From Prado023 sp963788325 (lineage in GTDB: Bacteria > Actinomycetota > Actinomycetes > S36-B12 > CAIYMF01), in assembly GCA_963788325.1 (NCBI GenBank), contig CAWBGJ010000009.1, positions 1-64,000 on the forward strand: DNA of 64,000 nucleotides. Reading direction: 5' to 3'. The notes below the pieces were generated by a model, which saw nothing but the letters and a program-made list of their open reading frames with translations, ran no database searches and was not told where the DNA came from. A program made the position numbers and the translations under genes. This document shows, piece by piece, positions 12,515 to 24,758 of the stretch. Within the stretch, counting starts at the first letter, position 1. Every line of letters starts with the position of its first letter.

Positions 12515-13504
12515 TCAGTGCGCGGGGTCGCCGTTCGGGGTGGGATCGAACAGCCGGGTCACCGACCCGTCGGTGAACACCTCGCGGATCGCGGTGGCGA
12601 GCAACGGGGCGATCGGCAGGACCGTCAGCTTGCCCAGGGTGGCGGTGATCGGCAGGGTGTCGGTCACGATCACCTCGGAGACCGGGGCGTCAGCCAGGCG
12701 CTGCGTGGCAGGGTCGGACAGGATCCCGTGCGTGGCCGCGACCACCACGTCCAGCGCGCCCTGCTCCATGAGCGTCGCGGCGGCGGTGGCGATCGTCCCG
12801 CCGGTGTCGATCATGTCGTCGACCACGACGCAGACCCGCCCTGCCACGTCGCCGACGACCTCGAACACCCGCACCTCGTTGGGCACGTCCGGGTCGCGGC
12901 GCTTGTGGATGATGGCCAGCGGAGCGCCGAGCACGTCGGTCCACCGCTCGGCCACGCGAACCCGGCCCGCATCCGGGGATACCACGGTGATCGGCTGGCC
13001 CTTGAGCTTGGCCTTGACGTGCTCGGCCAGCAGCGGCAGCGCGAAGAGATGGTCGACCGGGCCGTCGAAGAAGCCCTGGATCTGGGCGGTGTGCAGGTCC
13101 ACGGAGATCATCCGGTCCGCACCGGCGGTCTTGAACAGGTCGGCCATCAGCCGGGCGCTGATCGGCTCACGACCACGGTGCTTCTTGTCCTGGCGGGCGT
13201 AGCCGTAGAACGGCACGACCACGGTGATCCGCTTGGCCGAGGCACGCTTGAGTGCGTCGACCATGATCAGCTGCTCCATGATCCACTGGTTGATCGGAGC
13301 GGTGTGCGCCTGGAGCACGAATGCGTCGGCGCCGCGCACGGACTCCTTGAAGCGCACGAAGATCTCGCCGTTGGCGAAGTCGTAGGCCGTGGTGGGAGTC
13401 AGCTCGATGCCCAGTTCCTCGGCGACAGCCTCGGCCAGGGCCGGATGGCTGCGGCCGGCGAAGAGCATCAGCTGCTTCTTGGGGGTTGTGGTCAGCCCGG
13501 CCAT
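12515..13504 (-). CDS. prs: Ribose-phosphate pyrophosphokinase
   Basis: Makes PRPP from ribose-5-phosphate and ATP. Intact, 329 residues from ATG 13504. Motifs are LFAGRSHPALAEAVAEELG, the NGEIFVRF and YGYARQDKKHRGREPI catalytic segments, DLHTAQIQGFF, SPDAGRVRVAE and the PRPP loop VVVDDMIDTGGTI. The frame stays open far upstream of the ATG, but that part overlaps the end of glmU and is not conserved. Confidence 0.97.
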   Translation of the reverse strand: MAGLTTTPKKQLMLFAGRSHPALAEAVAEELGIELTPTTAYDFANGEIFVRFKESVRGADAFVLQAHTAPINQWIMEQLIMVDALKRASAKRITVVVPFYGYARQDKKHRGREPISARLMADLFKTAGADRMISVDLHTAQIQGFFDGPVDHLFALPLLAEHVKAKLKGQPITVVSPDAGRVRVAERWTDVLGAPLAIIHKRRDPDVPNEVRVFEVVGDVAGRVCVVVDDMIDTGGTIATAAATLMEQGALDVVVAATHGILSDPATQRLADAPVSEVIVTDTLPITATLGKLTVLPIAPLLATAIREVFTDGSVTRLFDPTPNGDPAH

Positions 13505-13707
13505 GCGGCGGCCTCCTCGGGTGTGGGGTGCGGTCGTCGGGGCACATCGTTGCCGATGATGGAGCGAGCGCGACACCGGCCCCATCACAGCGGCGGCCGG
13601 GACAGGATTCTGGGCGATTCGGCCGGGAATCCGGCGGCTCTGCGGTTCCTCCACCGAGGCGTCGCCGACCTGGGGTTGCATCCACCCTGGCGACGACCGA
13701 TCGACGC

Positions 13708-15217
13708 CTACGTGGATGAACTCGCGGTGGACGCGGAGGCGGCGGCGGAGGCGGACTCGGCGGGAGCAGCCCGGGCGCCGCGGAGGACTCGGCGGCCCGC
13801 GCCGACGCGGTCCCGGGACGGCGGGAGCGACCCAGCCGACGATCGTGCGTTGCCGGGCCCGACCCAGCCCGAGCGCACCGGCCGGCACGTCCTGCCGTGA
13901 TCACCGAGCCGGCCGCGGTGTAGGCGCCGTCGCCGATCGTGACGGGGGCCACGAGCATCGTGTCCGAGCCGATCCGGACGTGGTCGCCGACCATCGTCGC
14001 GTGCTTGGCCACGCCGTCGTAGTTGACGAAGATCGTGGCCGCGCCGATGTTGGAGCCCAGCGCCGATGGTGGCATCGCCGACGTAGGACAGGTGCGGCAC
14101 CTTGGAGCCCTCACCGACCTGGGCGTTCTTCATCTCGACGTACGCCCCGGCCTTGGCCCGCGCGGCCAGGACGGTGCCCGGGCGCAGGTAGGTGAACGGG
14201 CCGACCCGGGCGTCACGGACCGATCTGGCGCGCCGGTCGCGTGCGTGCGCACCACCTGCGCACCGGAGCCGATCGCGCAGTCGACCAGCAGCGACTCCGG
14301 GCCGACGAGCGCACCGCTGGCCACCGTCGTGGTCCCGCGCAGGATCGTGCCCGGCTCGAGGGTGACGTCACGGTCCAGCTCCACGGTCACGTCGATCCAC
14401 GTGCTCGCCGGATCGACCACCGTCACGCCCAGCACGCATCCACGCCTCGAGAACCCGGTCGTTGAGCTCGCGGCGCAGGGCGGCCAGCTGGACGCGGTCG
14501 TTGACGCCCTCGGTCTGCCAGACGTCATCGATCACGTGCGCAGCCACCCGACCGCCGCCGGACTCCCGGGCCAGGGCGAGCACATCGGTCAGGTACAGCT
14601 CGCCCTGGTCGTTGTCCGGACGCAACCGGGCCAGGGCGTCGACCAGCACGTCCCCGGCGAAGGCGTAGATCCCGGAGTTGATCTCGTCGATCGCCCGCTG
14701 CTGCGTCGTGGCGTCCCGGTGCTCGACGATGCCCTGCACCGAGCCGTCCGCAGCGCGCACGATGCGCCCGTACCCGGTCGGGTCGGCCACCCGGGCGGTC
14801 AGCACGGTGACCGCGTTGCCGTCGGCGACGTGCCCGGCGACCAGCTCGACCAACGTCGCGCCCGTCAGCAGCGGGACGTCACCGTAGGTGACCACGACGG
14901 TGCCGCCCGCGCCGCGGCCCCGCCTGCTCGAGGGCGCACTGCACCGCGTGACCGGTGCCCAGCTGCTGGTCCTGGATCGCGATGCGGGCAGTGCGGGGCG
15001 ACCACGGCCAGGTGCTCGGCAACCGCCTCCCGACCGTGCCCGGCAACGACGACCAGCCGATCGGCACCCAGCGCATCAGCTGCGGCGACCGCGTGTCCGA
15101 CGAGGCTGCGTCCGCCGATCTCGTGGAGCACCTTCGGGATGGCGGAACGCATCCGGGTACCCTCCCCTGCGGCGAGGATGAGCACGGCGCTGACTGGGGG
15201 GGTGCGGCCTCGGGCAC
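13708..15217 (-). CDS. glmU: Bifunctional GlmU, UDP-GlcNAc synthesis (heavily frameshifted)
   Basis: The final two steps to UDP-GlcNAc. The uridyltransferase domain shows LILAAGEGTRM, PKVLHEIGG, QDQQLGTGHAVQ and TYGDVPLL; the left-handed beta-helix acetyltransferase shows ATIFVNYDGVAKH and APVTIGDGAYTAAGSVIT. At least five breaks scatter these over three frames. A GTG start at 15217 is preferred because GGAGGA lies 4-9 bases upstream and the frame enters the Rossmann motif after a C7 run. The stop at 13708 follows an Ala/Ser-rich tail usual for actinobacterial GlmU. It lies between tRNA-Gln and prs. Confidence 0.9.
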
Positions 15218-15269
15218 GAAGGGTCCTCCAGATGTTCGCGGCCGGCTCCGACAGCACGACCAGAGGAAG

Positions 15270-15340
15270 CTCCCGGTGAGGGACTCGAACCCCCATTGAG
15301 TGCTCCAAAGGCACCTGTCCTGCCGTTGGACGAACCGGGA
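15270..15340 (-). tRNA. tRNA-Gln(UUG)
   Basis: Minus-strand cloverleaf with acceptor TCCCGGT/ACCGGGA and discriminator G. The anticodon stem GGTGC/GCACT holds loop CTTTGGA, giving anticodon UUG, and the T loop is TTCGAGT. It lies 52 bp upstream of the glmU start on the same strand, the usual actinobacterial position. Confidence 0.9.
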
Positions 15341-15388
15341 TCGGCGGTGACGCAAGCCTAGCCCCCACGCGGGGGGTCACAATGGACC

Positions 15389-16035
15389 ATGGCCGCCAGC
15401 ACCCAGCCCGGGCAGGGCCGCGTCCGGATGAGCGCCCTGCAGCGCCGCGCCCAGTTGATCGACGTCAGCCGGGGCATCTTCGCCGAGCGCGGGTTCGACG
15501 GTGCCAGCATCGAGGAGATCGCGGCGGCGGCGCGCATCTCCAAGCCTGTGGTCTACGAGCACTTCGGCGACAAGGAGAGCCTCTACGCGATCGTCGTGGA
15601 CCGCGAGATGACCCTGCTGATGTCGATGATGACCGAGTCGCTGACCTCCGACCGGCCCCGAGTGCTGCTCGAGCAGGCGGCGACCGCCCTGTTCGACTAC
15701 ATCGACGCGCACACCGACGGGTTCCGCGTGCTGCTGCGTCCGCACCCGCGCGGCGACCAGCGCGGGGGCACGTTCGGAACGGTCATCCGCGAGGTCGCCG
15801 ACCACCTGACCGAGCAACTGCTCGGAGGTCCACAACCACTACGGCTATCCCTCGGAGCTGGCGCCGATGTACGCCCACATGCTCGTGGGAATGGTCGCGC
15901 TGACCGGCGAGTGGTGGGCGGACGTGCGCGAGCCCAGCAAGGAGAAGGTCATCACCCAGGTCGTGAACATGGCGTGGAACGGTGTCTCCGGCCTCGAGAA
16001 GGCCCCGGGCCTGGTGACCCGGGAGCAGTTCGTGA
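15389..16035 (+). CDS. TetR-family transcriptional regulator (frameshifted)
   Basis: The N-terminal helix-turn-helix is typical of TetR: RRAQLIDVSRGIFAERGFDGASIEEIAAAARISKPVVYEHFGDKESLY. The ligand-binding half continues as FDYIDAHTDGFRVLLR and, in another frame, APMYAHMLVGMVALTGEWW. A break at about 15825 (CTC-g-GAG) joins the two. The stop is uncertain; TGA within GTGAGCGAG (16032-16035) would overlap the next start. It occupies the position of Rv1019 next to glmU (from memory). A GC-rich inverted repeat CCCCC-ACGC-GGGGG (15362-15375) lies just upstream and could be an operator. Confidence 0.85.
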
Positions 16036-16563
16036 GCGAGGCGCGGACACTTCCCCGGGCAGCGACGTGCGGACGACGTCGACCGCGTCATCGAGGCGTG
16101 GCGAGCGCGAGCGACCCGGACCTCGACCTGGCTCCGCTGACGGTGCTCTCGCGGGTCAGCCGGCTGGCCCGGCGATTGGACCGGGCTCGGGAGCAGGCGT
16201 TCGCCACCCACGCCTGGCCGTCTGGGAGTTCGACGTGCTGGTGGCGCTGCGTCGCACCGGGCCGCCCTACCGGCTGACTCCCGGTCGTTGCTCACCGAGA
16301 CCCTGGTCACCAGCGGCACCATGACCAACCGGATCGATCGCCTGGCCGAGCGTGGGCTGGTGATCCGCGAACCTGTCCTCGACGACCGCCGCGGCACGTG
16401 GGTGGCGCTGACAGACGCCGGCCGGGCCCAGGTGGACGCCGCGTTCGAGGACCTGCTCACGCGCGGAGCGCGAGCTGCTGGCCGACCTCGACCCGCCGAG
16501 CGCGACGCACTGGCGGACAGTCTGCGCCAACTGCTGCTGCAGTTCGAGTCCCGCGGGTCCTGA
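16032..16563 (+). CDS. MarR-family transcriptional regulator (frameshifted)
   Basis: Reading across two breaks gives a protein of about 175 residues: DDVDRVIEAW, then DLDLAPLTVLSRVSRLARRLDRAREQAF, WEFDVLVALRRTGPPYRLTPG, and the winged helix LVTSGTMTNRIDRLAERGLV followed by LDDRRGTWVALTDAGR. This is the classical MarR order of dimer helix, recognition helix and wing. The 5' end is unclear; a GTG overlapping the TetR stop at 16032 is the best candidate. It meets the ABC-F gene tail to tail. No target is evident beyond its TetR neighbour. Confidence 0.8.
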
Positions 16564-16582
16564 GCGCGTCCAGGCACGGGGC

Positions 16583-18433
<1,851 letters not shown>

Positions 18434-18500
18434 GCGGCCAAGGGTATGCGTGCTGGGCAGTAGGGTCGGTCCGTCGCGTTCCCGAGCCAAGGACTGTCCC

Positions 18501-19476
18501 GTGCCCGAACTGCTCCAGATCGAACCGGTGTTCGCCGAGCGGCTATGGGGCGGCACAACGCTACGAGCAATGTTCGGCCCGGTGGTCCCCGAGGGGATCA
18601 TCGGTGAGTGCTGGGCCGTCTCGGGCATGCCGGGGATGAGCGGGCACGTGACCAGCGGGGCGCCAGCCGGCCTGACCCTGCGCCAGGCGTGGAGCGCTGG
18701 GCTGGTCAGCGGCCGACCGGAGTCCGGCGACTTCCCGTTGCTGTGCAAGTTCCTGGACCCGCAGGACTGGCTCAGCGTGCAGGTCCACCCCGACGACACG
18801 CAGGCCCGCGCGCTGGAGGATCAGCCGCGCGGCAAGGCCGAGTGCTGGCTCGTGGTGGCCGCACAGCCGGACGCCGAGCTGATCCTGGGTCACACCGCGC
18901 AGACCGCCGACCAGTTGCGCACCGCACTGGACGACGGGGACCCTGCTGGAGCACCTGGTCCGGGTCCCCGCGGTGGCCGACGAGTTCTACAACGTCCCCG
19001 CGGGGGTGGTGCACTCACTGGGCCCGGGGGTGCTGGTCTATGAGGTCCAGCAGAGCAGCGACCTGACCTACCGGCTCTACGACTTCGATCGGGTGGGGCC
19101 CGACGGCCGTCTGCGCGACCTGCACGTGGACAAGGGCTTCGGGGTGGTGACCGCGCCGCACGACGAGGCGGCCACGCAGACGGCTGGGACCTGGGAGGAG
19201 GTCGGCGAGGGCGCCCGGCGCGGGTGCTGGTCGACTGCGCGGCGTTCCACGTCGAGCGTTGGGAGGCCCGCCCGGGCCGTTTCACGCTCGAGGCGCCCGA
19301 CCTACCGGGTGCTGACGGTGGTGGGCGGGCATGCGAGCCTGCACACCACCGGGCAGTCGGTCGAGGTGGGCCTGGGCACGAGCGTCGTGATCCCGGTCGG
19401 TACCGGTCCAGTGCACGTGGACGGCGACGTCATCATGGTGGTCACCGACCCCGGCCCCGAGGTCGACGCCCGCTGA
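18501..19476 (+). CDS. manA: Mannose-6-phosphate isomerase, class I (frameshifted)
   Basis: A cupin enzyme interconverting fructose-6-phosphate and mannose-6-phosphate. It starts GTG (VPELLQIEPVFAERLWGG) with AAGGA upstream. Metal-site motifs are FLDPQDWLSVQVHPDD, GKAECWLVV and EFYNVPAGVVHSLGPG, followed by YRLYDFDRVGPDGRLRDLH. Breaks lie near 18935 and 19220. Restored length is about 325 residues, matching the short type-I form. Mannose-6-phosphate feeds GDP-mannose and thereby the mannosyltransferase at 24.8 kb. Confidence 0.9.
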
Positions 19477-19488
19477 AGCCCACGCCCC

Positions 19489-20412
19489 TCAGGTGCGGGC
19501 GATGACGCGGGCGCCCGGGGCGGGGCCGGTGGTGACGTGGGTGGAGCGCACCTGGGCCGACCCGGCGGCGGCGACGGCCACGCGCGCGGCAGCGTCCGCG
19601 TCCGCAGCCAGGAACGCCACCGTCGGACCCGAGCCGGACACGATCGCTCCCAGGGCGCCGGCCGCGGACCCGAGGTCCAGGACGTCACCCAAGGCCGGAC
19701 GCAGGCTCAGCGCCGCTTCCTGGAGGTCGTTGTGCAGGCAGCGCCCCAGGGCGCGGTCGTCCCCGGCGATCAGGGCTGCCAGCACCGCCGGGTCCGCGGC
19801 AGGCTCCGGCACGATCCGATCGGCCGTGACCCGGTCGAAGGCCGCGTAGACCGCAGGTGTCGACAGCCCCGCAGCCGCGGTGGCGAAGACCCAGTGGAAG
19901 GTCCCGCGGACCATGATGGGGGTGAGCTGCTCGCCCCGGCCCAGGCCCAGCGCGGTGCCGCCGAGCAGGCTGAACGGCACGTCGGAGCCCAGCGCGAGGC
20001 CGATGCCGGCCAGCTCGTCGCGGTCCAGCGGGGAGTCCCAGAGGTCGTTGAGCGCCACCAGCGTGGCGGCGCAGTCCGCCGACCCACCGGCCATGCCGCC
20101 AGCCACGGGGACCGCCTTGGCGATGGAGATCCGCACGTCGGGCGTGCCGCGGCCCAGGGCCAGCGCCAGCTGCACGGCCGCGCGGTGCACGAGGTTGCTC
20201 GCGTCACGGGGCACCTCCTCGGCCTGAGGGCCCCGCACCTGGTCGATGACGATCCCGGACCCGGACTCCCCCCGGGCGACCGTGACCTCCTCGGCCAGGG
20301 CAACCGCGTGGAAGATGCTTGCCAGCGGGTGGAACCCGTCGGCGCGCACGGAGCCCACGGACAGCTGGATGTTCACCTTCCCCGGAGCCCGGGCGGTGAC
20401 CGATGACTTCAC
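19489..20412 (-). CDS. ispE: 4-diphosphocytidyl-2-C-methyl-D-erythritol kinase
   Basis: A GHMP kinase of the MEP isoprenoid pathway. Intact, about 307 residues, GTG start giving VKSSVTARAPGKVNIQLSVG. The ATP-binding motif is PVAGGMAGGSADCAATL and the third GHMP motif is GAIVSGSGPTVAFLA. It lies between rsmA and manA; in mycobacteria ispE likewise follows ksgA. Confidence 0.96.
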   Translation of the reverse strand: MKSSVTARAPGKVNIQLSVGSVRADGFHPLASIFHAVALAEEVTVARGESGSGIVIDQVRGPQAEEVPRDASNLVHRAAVQLALALGRGTPDVRISIAKAVPVAGGMAGGSADCAATLVALNDLWDSPLDRDELAGIGLALGSDVPFSLLGGTALGLGRGEQLTPIMVRGTFHWVFATAAAGLSTPAVYAAFDRVTADRIVPEPAADPAVLAALIAGDDRALGRCLHNDLQEAALSLRPALGDVLDLGSAAGALGAIVSGSGPTVAFLAADADAAARVAVAAAGSAQVRSTHVTTGPAPGARVIART

Positions 20413-20452
20413 GCGCGCCAGCGTAGTGCGGCGCCGCGCCGCTGGCCCCCGA

Positions 20453-21311
20453 TCAGGCGCTGGCCGCCGCTGCTGCGATGTCCGCGAACGCAGCGATGTC
20501 CAGGGCCTCACCGCGCGCGGTCGGATCCACCCCGGCCGACTCGAGGAGCGCCACCGCTCGCGCAGGACTTCCGGCCCACCCCGCCAACGCGGAGCGCAGC
20601 ATCTTGCGGCGCTGGGCGAACGCGGCGTCGATCACTGCGAATACGTCCGCCCGCGCCACATCGGTGCGCGGCGGACCGGTTCGTACCAGTTCGACGAGGC
20701 CCGAAGTCCACGTTGGGCACCGGCCAGAACACCGACCTGCCCACCGGGCCGGCCTGGCGCACGTCGGCGTACCAGCGCGCCTTCGCCGAGGGCACGCCGT
20801 AGACCCGTGAACCGGGCGGGGCGGCCAGGCGTTGCGCCACCTCGAGCTGCACCATCACCAGCGCGCGCTCGATGCTCGGGAACGCGGCCAGCAGGTGCAG
20901 CAGCACCGGCACGCTGACGTTGTAGGGCAGGTTCGCGACCAGCGCCGTCGGCGACGCCGGGAGCTCCGTCACCCGCAGCGCGTCGGCGGTCACGACCTGC
21001 AGCCGGTCAGCGCGGTCGGGTGCCCGTTCGGCCACCGTCTCGGGCAGCTGGCGGGCCAGCACCGGGTCGATCTCGACGGCCACCACCCGGCCGACCGATT
21101 CGAGCAGGGCCAGGGTCAGCGAGCCAAGGCCGGGACCGACCTCGAGCACCACGTCCTGCGGCTCCGACGCCCGCCACGCGCACGATCCGACGCACCGTGT
21201 TGGCGTCGATCACGAAGTTCTGGCCCGAGGGTCTTCGTCGGGCCGCAGGTCCAGCTGCCCGGCCAGCGCGCGCACCTCGGCCGGCCCGAGCAGGGCCACC
21301 GACTCGGTCAC
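20453..21311 (-). CDS. rsmA: 16S rRNA dimethyladenosine transferase RsmA/KsgA (frameshifted)
   Basis: Dimethylates two adenines near the 3' end of 16S rRNA. Conserved parts in order are (restored) LGQNFVIDANTVRRIVR, VVLEVGPGLGSLTLALLE (SAM motif I), VVAVEIDPVLARQL, LVANLPYNVSVPVLLHLL (NLPY catalytic motif) and the C-terminal FAVIDAAFAQRRKMLRSAL. Breaks at about 21239 (CCC-g-ACG), 21228 (CTC-g-GGC), 21170 (GTC-g-GAG) and 20707 (TTC-g-GGC) all fall at codon boundaries. The GTG start at 21311 overlaps the tatD stop by 4 bp. Confidence 0.93.
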
Positions 21312-22182
21312 CCGAACTCCCCGAAGGCCGCGACCGTGTTGGTGTGCAGGTCCTGGCACAGCTCGCCCAGGTCCGCTCCACGCAACTGGGCCAGGTGCCG
21401 CACCGTCAGCGGCACCAGGTAGCTGGCATTGACCTTGCCGCGGTGCGGGGTGGGGGTCAGGAAGGGCGCATCTGTCTCGACGAGGATCCGATCGCGCGGG
21501 ACGACGACTGCGCTGCGGCGTGCAGGTCGCGGGCGTTCTTGAACGTCACCGTGCCCGGCGAACGACACGTACCAGCCGTGCTCGGCGGCGATCCTGCGCC
21601 ATCGCTTCATCGCCGGAGAAGCAGTGGAAGACGACCACGTCCGGCAGGCCGGCGCCGGCCAGCTCGTCGAGCAGGATCTGGATCACGGCCTCGTGGGAGT
21701 CACGGTCGTGGATGACCAGGGCCAGGCCCAGGCGTCGGGCGATGTCGATGTGCGCCCGGAACGCCTGCGCCTGGACCGGGTGCGCGTCGGGCTCGCGGGT
21801 CCGGTAGAAGTCCATCCCGGTCTCGCCGATCCCGCGCACTCCGATCCGAGCCGACGGCCAACCGCTCCACCTCGGCGAGGCGGCGTCGAGCTGCGCCGAC
21901 TGCGGCCAGCCGGGGCGCCTCGTTGGGGTGGATCCCGATCGCAGCCAGGATCGAGGGATGCTCCTGGGCCATCGCCACCGCAGCAGCGACGTCGCGGATC
22001 GAGCAGCCGACCTGGACGATGCCGGTGACGTTCACGGCCGCGGCGGCGGCCAGTGCCTGCGCCGGGGTCAGCTCGCTCTCGTCGCCACCGCGCATGTCGA
22101 TGTGGCAGTGCGAGTCGAAGACCGGCCGGGGCAGCGGCTCCGGCGCCGGCGGGCGCTGCGGGATCCGACGCGTCTCAGCCAC
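21308..22182 (-). CDS. tatD: TatD-family metal-dependent deoxyribonuclease (frameshifted)
   Basis: A TIM-barrel metallohydrolase. The metal motif FDSHCHID opens the barrel after GTG start 22182. Further motifs are AIGIHPNEA, GIGETGMDFYR, FRAHIDIARRLGLALVIHDRDS, VVFHCFSGD and DRILVETDAPFLTPTPHRGK. Breaks include GCG-c-AGG near 21598 and GGG-c-ACG near 21559. The gene overlaps metG by 8 bp and rsmA by 4 bp, giving a metG-tatD-rsmA-ispE operon. Confidence 0.93.
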
Positions 22183-23793
22183 CGACGGCAACCTCCTCGG
22201 GAAGCCGCGGGAACAGAGCCGCGCCCTTGGTGACACGAACGCCCGCGGGCAGCTGGCCCCATCGGCTGACGTCCTCGACGCGCTGCTCGCCGATCGGGCC
22301 GAGGCCCTCGGCCGCACCGATCGCCGCCCACATGGTGCTCATCGCCCGTGGCATCACCGAGTTGTGCAGCACCGCGATCGCACGCAGCGCCTCACAGGTC
22401 GTGTACAGCACGGTGGCCAGCCGCTCCTGGGCCACCGGATCCTCGGTCCGCCTGGCCAGCGCCCATGGCTCCTGCTCGGTGACGTAGAGGTTGACCGCAT
22501 CCACGAACGACTTGACCGCACCGATCCCGGCGGTGAAATCGAGGCGCTCGTAGCCATCGTCGGCGTCCTGCACCGCGCGCAACAGGTCATCGGCCAGGGC
22601 CAGGTCAGCGTTGGCCCACGCGCCCGGCGCGGGCAGCACGCCGCCGAAGTACTTGCCGACCATCGCCGTGGCCCGCGAGGCCAGGTTGCCCAGGCCGTTG
22701 GCCAACTCGGACGTGTAGCGAGCGCTCATGTCCTCCCAGGAGAACGAACCGTCCTGCCCGAACTGGATCGCACGCAGGAAGTAGTAGCGGAATGCGTCAA
22801 CGCCGAAGTGGTCGATGATCTGGGACGGGGCGATCCCGGTGAGCTTGGACTTGCTCATCTTCTCCCCACCGACCAGCAGCCAGCCGTGCGCGTACACCTG
22901 GCCGGGCAAGGGCAGGCCGGCCGCCATGAGCATCGCCGGCCAGATGACGGCGTGGAAGCGCAGGATGTCCTTGCCGACCATGTGGAGGTCGGCCGGCCAG
23001 GTGGCTGCGAACTGCGCGGCACCGGGCTTCGGGGGCTGGTCGCCCAAGCCGACGGCGGTGGCGTAGTTCAGCAGCGCGTCGAACCAGACGTAGACCACCT
23101 GCGAGGGGTCCCAGGGCACCGGGATGCCCCAGTCGAAGCTGGACCGCGAGATCGACAGGTCCTTCAGGCCGAGCGGATGAACGAGACGACCTCGTTGTAG
23201 GCCGACTGCGGGGCGACCGCGTGCGGGTGGTCGGCGTAGTGCTTGAGCAGCGCGTCACCGAACTCCGAGAGCCGGAAGAACCAGTTGGTCTCCGAGACGA
23301 TCTCGACCGGGCGGCTGTGCACCGGGCACAGCTGCTGGCCGGCGAGCTCGCCAGCGCCGGGCACCAGGTCGCCGGGCAGCTTGAACTCCTCACAACCCAC
23401 GCAGTACGGGCCCTCGTAGGCACCGGAGTAGATGTGACCGGAGTCCTTGAGCCGGGTCAGGAACGACTGGACCCGCTGCTCGTGGCGCTTCTCGGTCGTG
23501 CGGATGAAGTCGTCGTTGGCCACGTCCAGGGTCTCGAGCACCGGCTTCCAGTGCTCGGTGACCAGCCGGTCGGCCCACTGCTGCGGGGTGACCTCGGCGG
23601 CCTGCGCGGTGCGCAGGACCTTCTCGCCGTGCTCGTCGGTGCCGGTCAGGAACCACACGCGCTCGCCGCGCTGGCGGTGCCACCGGCAGATGGTGTCCGC
23701 GGCCACGGTCGTGTAGGCGTGGCCGATGTGCGGGGCATCGTTGACGTAGTAGATGGGCGTGGTCACGTAGAAGGCCTTGCCGGTCGGGCTCAT
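22175..23793 (-). CDS. metG: Methionyl-tRNA synthetase (frameshifted)
   Basis: A class I synthetase of about 539 residues. HIGH motif: YYVNDAPHIGHAYTTV. A zinc knuckle YCVGCEEFKLPGD lies in the CP region. The class I KMSKS motif is present as GGEKMSKSKLTG. A single break at about 23171 leaves a missing base in CGC-TC_-GGC-CTG. It is the first gene of the operon leading to tatD, rsmA and ispE. Confidence 0.96.
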
Positions 23794-23856
23794 GGGCGAA
23801 TCCTAGTTGGCACGCGGCGCGCTGCCGGCGCCCGCGCGTACGGCACGATGGGCGCC

Positions 23857-24754
23857 ATGCCCTGCACTCCTCCGAGCCGACGCGCGCAGCGCTAGACCAG
23901 CGCTACGCGAGGAACCCTGGTGCTGGCCGGTGGACCGTTGGGCAACCCGGCCGACGCCTCACGGCCGGCTGGCCGGACCTGCTCGTGGCCGCAGACCTGG
24001 TGGCCGCGGAGGACACCCGTCGACTGCGCCGGCTGCTGGCCGACCTCGGTGTGACCCGCACGGGACCGGTCGTGTCGTTCTACGAGGAGGTCGAGCGCCA
24101 GCGGCTGCCCCGGCTGCTCGACGTGCTGGCAGCGGGCGGCACGGTCGCGGTGATCACCGACGCCGGCATGCCCTCGGTCAGCGACCCGGGCTACCGGGCC
24201 GCTCGGGCCGCGCTCGACTCCGGGCACCGGGTCACTGCCCTGCCGGGGCCGAGCGCGGTGACGACGGCGCTGGCCGTCTCCGGGCTGCCGTGCGACCGGT
24301 TCTGCTTCGAGGGCTTCGTGCCCCGGCGCCCGCCGAGCGCCGGGCCCGGCTCGCCGAGCTGGCCGACGAGCCGCGCACGCTCGTGTTCTTCGAGTCCCCG
24401 CACCGACTGGCCGGCCACCTTGGCCGACCTCGCCGCGGCATTCGGCGCCGACGGCCGGCGGCGGTCTGCCGGGAGTTGTCCAAGACCTACGAGGAGGTCG
24501 TGCGCGACACCTCGGCGCGCTGGCCGCGTGGGCCGCTGATGGCGTGCGCGGGGAGATCACCCTGGTCGTGACGGGTGCGCCGGCCCCGGTGCTCGGAGGC
24601 GGTCGATCCATCTCGGCCTGGCTGACCGGGTCGCGGCCCTCGAGGCGCAGGGTGTGGGGCGCAAGGAGGCGATCGGCCTGGTCGCGCGAGCACTGGCACC
24701 CCCAAGCGCACGGTGTTCGACGCGGTGGTCGTCAACAAGGTCGACACCAGTTGA
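23857..24754 (+). CDS. rsmI: 16S rRNA 2'-O-methyltransferase RsmI (frameshifted)
   Basis: Methylates C1402 of 16S rRNA. Blocks visible are GTLVLAGGPLGNPADAS, DLVAAEDTRRLRRLL, VAVITDAGMPSVSDPGYRAARAAL, VTALPGPSAVTTALAVSGL and, in other frames, ELSKTYEEVVRDTSAR and GEITLVVTGA. Breaks at 24518 (CG_ before CTG) and near 24455 leave codons short of a third base. The 5' end is unclear: a TAG at 23893 interrupts the frame 12 codons after ATG 23857, so either that stop is an error or the true start is the GTG before LAGGPLG. The stop TGA is at 24752. Confidence 0.85.
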
Positions 24755-24758
24755 GCAC

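Noticed and set aside
23848..23895. TAG at 23893 as evidence that rsmI is a pseudogene
   Set aside because: The conserved domain begins after it, and a downstream GTG could start the protein; breaks elsewhere in the gene match the window-wide artefact.
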